IMG/VR virus record: IMGVR_UViG_3300023174_009192
Coordinates: 1 to 24,653 of that record
Source of the DNA: a virus
Direction: 5' to 3' (one strand)
DNA: 24,653 bases
Made by a program: the position numbers and the translations under genes. Below are positions 19,570-24,653 of this stretch, piece after piece. Below the pieces are notes generated by a model, which worked only from the letters and a program-made list of their open reading frames with translations, was not told the origin of the DNA and did no database searches. Position 1 is the first letter of the stretch, and each line of letters starts with the position of its first letter.

Positions 19570-19585
19570 CCTAGGACGTACTAGG
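19570..19585. repeat. Short inverted repeat CCTAG-N6-CTAGG
   Basis: It lies between the gp23 stop and the terminator. With the terminator it could form a two-stem 3' end of the capsid mRNA. Confidence 0.4.
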
Positions 19586-19622
19586 TGAAATGTTTTTCTT
19601 TTGTTATCCCGATTTACTTTTT

Positions 19623-21128
19623 TTAGAAGTAAACAGACTGCTGACCAGGTAGGAAAGCAGTGCCAAGACCCTGTAGGATGATGACGTGATAGTAGAGGTT
19701 AGCACCAAAGATGTTATCGACAACACCGTAGCGGGTCAAGAGACCAACACGGGGAGCGAAATCATTGGGTCCAATTGTTCTTTGTACCATGACAGGGATG
19801 TACGGACAGTAGATGATACCAGTGTCATAGAATTCTGGTCCCTTGTAACCCAAGAGAGCATATTCGAGACGCTGTTGACGGTAGTTGGAAGCACCGAAGT
19901 TATTTCCAGTTGAACCGCTATAGTTACCACCCTGTGCAAGCTCAAACTGAGCTTCTGTACGTGTGTCACGGTAAACATTGAACCTACCACCAAGTGAACC
20001 AACCTTAGCGACCCCAACGGGCTGTGTATTGACGTTACCCTGGACTGGTGCCCACTGGAATTCAGGGAGCATTTCCAAGATAGCACAAACGCGAGGTGTC
20101 GCAACGATAAAGTTAGCGGAACCACGGCGATTGCGTACTGCAATACGGTTAGCCTCGACGATGAGCCTCTGATAGAAGTCACGGTTACGTTCAACTAGCC
20201 AGCGGCCGTCTGCGGAAGCAGGAGACCAAACAGAGAAACCGCGGTTAAACCCGCCATTTAGAGCTGTCTGGATCATTCTGATGATCATTTCACGATCGAT
20301 TTCGGCCTGTAGCTCATAAGACATTGCGTTTGTGAGCTCAGTGTCGATATCAATACCGTTCATGTTCTTCAAGTCCTGCTCGAGTTCAACAGACCAACGA
20401 GCAGCTAATCTACGTGTACCGGCTTCAACTGCTGTCTTCTCAAAGCTGACAACAATCTGAGGAATCTTGCTTGTTAACTCGAAGTTAGCGAGTAACTGAG
20501 CAACACCCTTATCTTGATCAACCATTGGGAAGTAAGTAGCATTACCAGAGAGCATGCCGGAAGAGGTACCAGTGTATCTAGTATCTAGATACTGATATCC
20601 AAGTTCGTTTCCGTCGGAATTAACCTGAGGATTGCTGAAGACCTGATCGGCTGTTAAGGAGCCATCAGGACCACCAGCAGTACCTGGATAGCCTAGTGCA
20701 TCGCTCTCATACTTGTAGCGGAGGGCGAAGGCTAGACCGACTGGACCACTCATAGGCTGTACACCAACGATTTCGTTAGTGATCAACTCTGGGAAGGTAC
20801 GTCTAATCATCGGAATGAGGATCTTAGGAAGACGGGAATCGTTAGGAGCATAAGCGTTATCATTCTGGGAAGGAATCTGATTTCCGTAGCCACCAGCATT
20901 AATTGTGTTATTGCTGAAAACTCCGGGGGTTCCACCAGCGACATTGCTAGCTTCAAAACACCACTTCTCTTGGTTTTCCAAGAGGATGGCGGTGTTCAAA
21001 CGAGTGTGATCATCTTCAATCGCTCTAACATTGGCTGAGGTGTAATCCAATACTGGACCCCACTTCTCAATCAATAGTTTGGCGCGATCTTCACTGATGT
21101 AAGACTGTGAAGGACGTATGTTTGCCAT
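19623..21128 (-). CDS. 23: Major capsid protein, T4 gp23 homologue
   Basis: This 501-aa HK97-fold capsid protein is close to T4 gp23 (521 aa) in length. The N-terminal E-K-W-G-P-V-L motif (21-27), the A-I-L-L-E-N-Q (47-53) segment, the I-P-M-I-R-R-x-F-P region (about 105-113) and the long E-L-E-Q-D-L stretch are typical of marine T4-like phages. A likely prohead-protease site is F-E|A at 59/60, giving a mature protein of about 440 residues (T4 is cut after Glu65). Its codons are visibly GC-richer than those of its neighbours, as expected for the most abundant protein. The leader has a GGAG-containing hairpin rather than a perfect late octamer. A terminator follows. Confidence 0.97.
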   Translation of the reverse strand: MANIRPSQSYISEDRAKLLIEKWGPVLDYTSANVRAIEDDHTRLNTAILLENQEKWCFEASNVAGGTPGVFSNNTINAGGYGNQIPSQNDNAYAPNDSRLPKILIPMIRRTFPELITNEIVGVQPMSGPVGLAFALRYKYESDALGYPGTAGGPDGSLTADQVFSNPQVNSDGNELGYQYLDTRYTGTSSGMLSGNATYFPMVDQDKGVAQLLANFELTSKIPQIVVSFEKTAVEAGTRRLAARWSVELEQDLKNMNGIDIDTELTNAMSYELQAEIDREMIIRMIQTALNGGFNRGFSVWSPASADGRWLVERNRDFYQRLIVEANRIAVRNRRGSANFIVATPRVCAILEMLPEFQWAPVQGNVNTQPVGVAKVGSLGGRFNVYRDTRTEAQFELAQGGNYSGSTGNNFGASNYRQQRLEYALLGYKGPEFYDTGIIYCPYIPVMVQRTIGPNDFAPRVGLLTRYGVVDNIFGANLYYHVIILQGLGTAFLPGQQSVYF

Positions 21129-21139
21129 AATTATTATAA

Positions 21140-21153
21140 ATCTCCAAAGAGAT
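21140..21153 (-). promoter_or_regulatory. Leader hairpin of the gp23 gene
   Basis: ATCTC-CAAA-GAGAT (plus-strand view) forms a 5-bp stem 11 nt before the gp23 ATG. The minus-strand copy holds GGAGA, one of few Shine-Dalgarno-like sequences in the window. Confidence 0.4.
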
Positions 21154-21205
21154 AATGTCGACCTTTAAATTTTTTCTGTTCAGGATTACCCTCAAGAAAA
21201 GGAAA

Positions 21206-22084
21206 TTAGTACTTGCTAAGCTCTGTCATGTAGTTTTTAAATCCAGGTTCATCTGTATTTTCTTCAACTACTGACTCAGCAATAACAGGCCTGTCTACTT
21301 TTTCAGAAACAGTTTGTTTAACTGCTTCTTCTTTAAGACCTGTTAGTCTCTCTTCTTCGGTTTTCTCGTAAAGCCCCAATGTATATTTGAAGTTTTCTGT
21401 AATAAAATCAGCAGATTTACCTTTAAGCATTTTTTTCATATATACTTTTTTATCTGTATCAAGGTCTTGAACAACCTTCTCCAGAGCGAGATCTGCTCTC
21501 ATTTTATTGAGCTCATTTGTTAGCTCATTTACCTTCTTATTTGAGGCTTCAAGCTGTTGTACAGCTTCATTGATTTTATTCTTACCATCCACTACAGCTT
21601 CTTTAATGCTATCATTAGAGAGGGCCATATCTACGGCAAGAGCTTCTCTCAAGTTAGTGAGCATGTTAAGAGCTTTTTTGTTCTTAACAGCTTGCTCAAT
21701 ATCAGCAAGAGGAAGCTTTTCATCTAAATACTTTTCGAGATATCTAGAAATTGTATTAACAAGTGTTTCTTTAAAGGAAGTGGCTTCAGTATGAAGAGCG
21801 GTTTCATACTTTTTAACAACCTGTTTTAATTTTTCAGCTCTGTCAGCATCAAGAGCTTCTACAACTTTGTCGAGCTTAGCTGTATGATCAGTATCAATTG
21901 CTTCAACAAGTTTTTCGAGCTTCTTGCTATAATCTTCATCTTGCTCCATGAGAGCTTTTTCTACATGAATTTTAACTTTTTGGTCCACTGAAGCATTAAA
22001 AGCTGTTTCTATTTCTTTTAAAACATCCTCAGTGAGGATATCTTTTGTTGCCTCTTTAAGTGTATCTGTTATTGTTTTTTCCAT
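21206..22084 (-). CDS. 22: Prohead core scaffold protein, gp22 homologue
   Basis: This 292-aa protein is highly charged (Lys/Glu), almost all helical and coiled-coil, as expected for the internal core that directs capsid assembly and is then degraded by the gp21 protease. Imperfect repeats of D-x-D-H-T-A-K-L-D-K-V-V-E-A-L (about 60-90) show internal duplication of heptad segments. The position between the protease (with the 58-aa gene) and gp23 is that of T4 gene 22. Its ATG lies 1 nt after the stop of the 58-aa gene, so translation is coupled. The gene has no visible promoter of its own. Confidence 0.85.
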   Translation of the reverse strand: MEKTITDTLKEATKDILTEDVLKEIETAFNASVDQKVKIHVEKALMEQDEDYSKKLEKLVEAIDTDHTAKLDKVVEALDADRAEKLKQVVKKYETALHTEATSFKETLVNTISRYLEKYLDEKLPLADIEQAVKNKKALNMLTNLREALAVDMALSNDSIKEAVVDGKNKINEAVQQLEASNKKVNELTNELNKMRADLALEKVVQDLDTDKKVYMKKMLKGKSADFITENFKYTLGLYEKTEEERLTGLKEEAVKQTVSEKVDRPVIAESVVEENTDEPGFKNYMTELSKY

Positions 22085-22085
22085 A

Positions 22086-22262
22086 TTAAAAAATTTCTTT
22101 TTTAGAAGCTGCTTGAATTTTAGCTTTTAGCTTAATGTCAAGTAGTTCCTGTAAATATTTATTGGCTTGAGCATATTTTTCTTGAGAAATATTGCTAATA
22201 AAATTAGAAAGAAAGGCTGTTTCTTCGGATGATGGTTGAGCATTATTGACTTCTTGATTCAT
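22086..22262 (-). CDS. 58-aa prohead protein (gp67/gp68-position gene)
   Basis: A complete frame of 58 codons starts with ATG at 22262, 5 nt after an AATAAATA late promoter that overlaps the gp21 stop. The product is acidic at the N-terminus and Lys-rich at the C-terminus, with one long helix. T4 encodes the small prohead core proteins gp67 and gp68 next to gene 21, and this may be a functional analogue in the core. I cannot claim homology. It ends 1 nt before gp22, which makes a coupled protease/core unit. Confidence 0.7.
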   Translation of the reverse strand: MNQEVNNAQPSSEETAFLSNFISNISQEKYAQANKYLQELLDIKLKAKIQAASKKEIF

Positions 22263-22267
22263 AAATT

Positions 22268-22275
22268 TATTTATT
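22268..22275 (-). promoter_or_regulatory. Late promoter (AATAAATA) before the 58-aa gene and gp22
   Basis: Minus-strand octamer with exactly 5 nt to the ATG at 22262. It overlaps the last codon of the protease gene. Confidence 0.6.
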
Positions 22276-22933
22276 ATAATCCTTTTATAAATTTGAGTAG
22301 TTGTTCCTTGAGAAATGAATTGACATCGTGCTTGGGAAGAGTTGCAATGCTTTTTGCAAAGCCATCATACATTTCCTCCAGTTCGCCGTTTGTCTTTAAT
22401 ACATATTGTCTACTCTCTAAAATTCCATTAACAAAAGCTTTGGGGCAGCTTGGATCGGCAACACAATCTACAGCAATCAGTCTCATGTTTGTTACTTTAT
22501 TAACGCCATTATCTTCTGATAATTCACCAAGAGCTCTGGAAGACATGCCAACACTCACACCGTCTTTAATGAGACATTCAACTATCTTGCCTGAAGGTGT
22601 GGATAGTACTTGTGATTTACCATATACAAAATTGCCTTCCATTCTAAGATTTGTAACAAGATGGCAAGCATTAGCAAGGTTCACATCAGCAGATTCTGGG
22701 TGATTTAGCTCTCCCATGGCTCTCTTTGATTCAACCATCTCTTTTGTGTATCTTGCAACTTCCTTAAACATGTCTTCTTTTGAATACATGCGTTTATTTT
22801 TGTTAACTGTTTCGCACATCATGTAAGGGCCAGAAATAAAAAGTTTTGGTTGGTCTTTATTATTCTTCTCTTCGTAGATATATTCGAAGTCTGTGTTATC
22901 TTGTGGTGTCTCCACTATAAGACGAAGCGCCAT
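22274..22933 (-). CDS. 21: Prohead core protease, gp21 homologue
   Basis: This 219-aa serine protease matures the prohead by cutting the core and the capsid protein. It shares the herpesvirus-assemblin-like fold. Visible catalytic parts are His78 in G-E-L-N-H-P-E, the serine (131 or 132) in V-G-M-S-S-R-A-L-G, and an acidic residue in the D-C-V-A-D-P-S segment (156-162). Its length equals the T4 protein within a few residues. The Lys-rich C-terminus may be removed by autocleavage. A late promoter lies 5 nt upstream of the ATG. Confidence 0.95.
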   Translation of the reverse strand: MALRLIVETPQDNTDFEYIYEEKNNKDQPKLFISGPYMMCETVNKNKRMYSKEDMFKEVARYTKEMVESKRAMGELNHPESADVNLANACHLVTNLRMEGNFVYGKSQVLSTPSGKIVECLIKDGVSVGMSSRALGELSEDNGVNKVTNMRLIAVDCVADPSCPKAFVNGILESRQYVLKTNGELEEMYDGFAKSIATLPKHDVNSFLKEQLLKFIKGL

Positions 22934-22938
22934 ATGAT

Positions 22939-22946
22939 TATTTATT
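22939..22946 (-). promoter_or_regulatory. Late promoter (AATAAATA) for gp21
   Basis: Minus-strand octamer with exactly 5 nt (ATCAT) to the ATG at 22933. Confidence 0.6.
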
Positions 22947-22957
22947 AAAAGAATGCA

Positions 22958-23416
22958 TTATTTTTTAAGACCTAGCTCTTTTTCTGTTAATATTAAGAAT
23001 TTCATATTTCTTTTATCACACCACTTTTTTGCCGCTTCCCACTTGGAGATATTCTGTAAATACCTATAATTTTCATAGTTTATTGTGCTTTTTCTCTTGT
23101 TACCGCTGGTAGGAACACTGAGTTGTGATGATGGTTTTATTTCAATAATATACTTTACAATATTATTTCCTTCTCTTATTGCAACAATACCATCTGTATA
23201 GTATCTATGTACCTTGCCATCTGCTTTGCTCACGTAAGGTATGATAACTGATTCACTGGCCCATTCAAGTACATTTGGATTATTATCACACCATCTGAAA
23301 AACTTTAATTCCCAACCAGAGCGAAAAACAGGTAAATCTTTGCCGATGTATTTGGATTTATTAACAGGTGTAAAAATACCTTGACGGTACTTTTCATCTC
23401 TTTTAAGAGGTAGCAT
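22958..23416 (-). CDS. 4: Head completion nuclease, gp4 homologue
   Basis: This 152-aa protein is the same size as T4 gp4 (150 aa). It keeps the core of a PD-(D/E)xK-type nuclease: W-E (35-36) in the F-R-S-G-W-E-L-K-F-F segment, E55 in A-S-E-S-V, D75 in Y-Y-T-D, and E92-I-K94 in I-E-I-K-P. A final segment with W-x-A-A-K-K-W and F-L-I-L-T-E (about 125-146) also matches. T4 gp4 completes filled heads before tail joining. Its place directly after gp13 and before gp21 differs from T4, where gene 4 lies elsewhere. The ATG follows the gp13 stop by 2 nt. Confidence 0.88.
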   Translation of the reverse strand: MLPLKRDEKYRQGIFTPVNKSKYIGKDLPVFRSGWELKFFRWCDNNPNVLEWASESVIIPYVSKADGKVHRYYTDGIVAIREGNNIVKYIIEIKPSSQLSVPTSGNKRKSTINYENYRYLQNISKWEAAKKWCDKRNMKFLILTEKELGLKK

Positions 23417-23418
23417 AA

Positions 23419-24507
23419 TTAACCAACAAAGAACATGGGTGGTGCAGCATCACCAAAACCTGCAGCTCCTTGTTGCATGAGAGTTGCTTCGAGTTGAGCT
23501 TTTTCAGCTTTACCGTCTTCTGCTATAGCTGCATTTATTGTACCGCCACCGAATAAATTTGTCCCCTGGTATTTACCTCTTATAGTACCAACTGTTATCT
23601 TAGATAACGCTAATGCATACTGATATACCCATTGTTCTTTAATTATGTCTCTCAAAGGGCGCTCTACATAACAAGAGATAATACCATAAAATCGAGATCC
23701 TGAACCGGGAGTACGGGGTGGTGGGTAGAATGTAAGATATTGTGTTCTTTGATCAAACGTAAAATATCTCCTTTGTGCTAAAAGTTTTTCACGGTCTTTT
23801 AACCAGTTCTTTAAAACATACCAGCTTATTAGATCAAAACCATAATTACCCATTGCATAACTAAAATATGTTTGCTGAGCTAAAGTTTGCTCAATAGTAA
23901 ACAGTGTATTAACACCACTTGAAGAACCTTCTTCAAAATCTACAATCTCAAGAACTTTTCTGTAATCCATTGTATCATAATCAAAGCTATTAACAAATTT
24001 TTCAGTATTACAATCTCTTGAGCCAGATGTATCAAATGATGAGCTCAGGGCAGAGCTAAAGCTTGTTATGGAGGAATAGGCTGTAGATTTAAATATTTGA
24101 TTTTTGAAGATACCACTCTCATATGTTGCAGATAGAGATGATGAAGCTAAAAAAGTAGTTCCAGGTATTGAAGTATTAGCGACATAGACGGTAGGTACTG
24201 TAGGGTCTACAACTTTATTAAATGAAGGTGTAATACTAAAGAGCTCGTCAAGCTTAAGACCTTTATTATCTATGTAGAGATCAGAATCAAATACAAGATA
24301 TTCTTCTGTATAGCCTGCAAATTTAGAAAACATTTCACATGCTAGGCTTATATTCTCGTACAATTGATCATGGTGGATTTCCACTGTTATTAATGGAGCT
24401 CCTAGAGCTCTCATAATTCTCTCACCTAGCCTATTAAAAGAGCAAATCTTACTATTTAGATTTGTGCTTTGAAAAGCTGTAATCGGGGTGATATCTGTAC
24501 AAGGCAT
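23419..24507 (-). CDS. 13: Neck protein, gp13 homologue
   Basis: This 362-aa protein is longer than T4 gp13 (309 aa). The N-terminal helical block R-I-M-R-A-L-G-A-P-L-I-T-V-E-I-H-H-D-Q-L-Y (about 30-50) and the C-terminal block E-Q-W-V-Y-Q-Y-A-L-A-L-S-K followed by G-x-I-R-G-K-Y and L-F-G-G-G-T (about 290-330) are the conserved gp13 signature in T4-like phages. An insert rich in Ser/Thr lies at about 100-170 and explains the extra length. The protein makes the neck between portal and tail. A late promoter lies 5 nt upstream of its ATG. Confidence 0.88.
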   Translation of the reverse strand: MPCTDITPITAFQSTNLNSKICSFNRLGERIMRALGAPLITVEIHHDQLYENISLACEMFSKFAGYTEEYLVFDSDLYIDNKGLKLDELFSITPSFNKVVDPTVPTVYVANTSIPGTTFLASSSLSATYESGIFKNQIFKSTAYSSITSFSSALSSSFDTSGSRDCNTEKFVNSFDYDTMDYRKVLEIVDFEEGSSSGVNTLFTIEQTLAQQTYFSYAMGNYGFDLISWYVLKNWLKDREKLLAQRRYFTFDQRTQYLTFYPPPRTPGSGSRFYGIISCYVERPLRDIIKEQWVYQYALALSKITVGTIRGKYQGTNLFGGGTINAAIAEDGKAEKAQLEATLMQQGAAGFGDAAPPMFFVG

Positions 24508-24512
24508 TTAAT

Positions 24513-24520
24513 TATTTATT
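24513..24520 (-). promoter_or_regulatory. Late promoter (AATAAATA) for gp13
   Basis: Minus-strand octamer with exactly 5 nt to the ATG at 24507. It overlaps the stop codon of the upstream gene. Confidence 0.6.
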
Positions 24521-24653
24521 AAGTTGGCAGCGCAGATCCGCCAGCTTCAGGGGCTGTTTCTGGTGCTGCTTCTGGAGCAGTTCCTCCAGCTGCAGGCTCT
24601 GATTCACCAGGTGCTTCTGGTGTGGGTCCAAAAGCTGGTGGTGTCCCTGCAGG
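24519..24653 (-). CDS. C-terminal end of a head gene cut by the window edge
   Basis: An open minus-strand frame of 44 codons enters from the right edge and stops with TAA at 24521-24519. The encoded tail is rich in Pro, Ala, Gly and Glu, with repeats of the type P-E-A-A-P-E-T-A-P-E-A. Such disordered tails occur at the C-terminus of portal (gp20) proteins in some marine T4-like phages, and portal would fit the position just before the neck and protease genes. Only the low-complexity end is visible, so identity remains open. Confidence 0.6.
   Translation of the reverse strand, partial: PAGTPPAFGPTPEAPGESEPAAGGTAPEAAPETAPEAGGSALPT

Noticed and set aside
19736-20194. A 152-aa minus-strand frame within gp23
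   Set aside because: It is an out-of-frame shadow of the capsid gene with no sign of coding.
1-24653. CRISPR arrays, insertion sequences, integrase or attachment sites
   Set aside because: No regularly spaced repeats, no transposase and no integrase-like reading frame is present. The window is ordinary lytic phage DNA in this respect.

Overview
The window is a piece of a T4-like (Straboviridae-related) myovirus genome. It is AT-rich, tightly packed and mosaic in strand. The evidence is a head module on the minus strand with homologues of T4 gp13, gp4, gp21, gp22 and gp23, a gp5-like baseplate protein, T4-type late promoters (TATAAATA or AATAAATA), class Ia ribonucleotide reductase and a T4-type lysozyme. 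Shine-Dalgarno sequences are almost absent, start codons sit in A/T-rich leaders, and there is a histone H1-like Hc1 protein. I infer a host in the Bacteroidetes (for example a marine flavobacterium) or a related lineage. No host gene is present to prove this.

Layout. 1-1.7 kb: small genes (Hc1-like protein, a 53-aa ORF, a zinc-ribbon protein, an unknown late gene) and a xanthine/guanine phosphoribosyltransferase. 1.8-3.1 kb: a secreted 3D-domain (double-psi barrel) protein, a GH24 lysozyme and a small basic late protein. 3.1-5.2 kb: two different 2OG-Fe(II) oxygenase-like proteins flanking a sulfotransferase-like protein. 5.2-7.2 kb: a glycine-rich adhesin-like protein and a tail fibre. 7.2-7.9 kb: a small late protein and a coiled-coil/transmembrane protein. 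8.0-11.5 kb: nrdA, nrdB and a small overlapping gene. 11.5-11.65 kb: a G-rich hairpin element between two late-promoter matches. 11.8-14.75 kb: a large gp5-like baseplate protein with a pair of internal zinc-knuckle motifs. 14.8-19.0 kb: a six-gene plus-strand operon. 19.0-24.6 kb: a serine/threonine-rich protein, a terminator, then gp23, gp22, a 58-aa gene, gp21, gp4, gp13 and the C-terminus of one more gene.

The most notable part is the operon at 14790-18967: a DpdA-like tRNA-guanine-transglycosylase homologue, a PurN-like formyltransferase, a GMP reductase, a DUF1599-type protein, a P-loop kinase and a two-domain QueF. The genes overlap or nearly touch. Together they predict that guanines in the phage DNA are exchanged for a 7-deazaguanine, reduced by QueF to the preQ1 level and possibly N-formylated (a DpdN-type step). 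GMP reductase, with the phosphoribosyltransferase at 1226, suggests a route that recycles the guanine released by base exchange. That recycling idea is inference. Another recurrent feature is late promoters placed exactly 5 nt before the start codon at seven genes, which would give leaderless or nearly leaderless late mRNAs.
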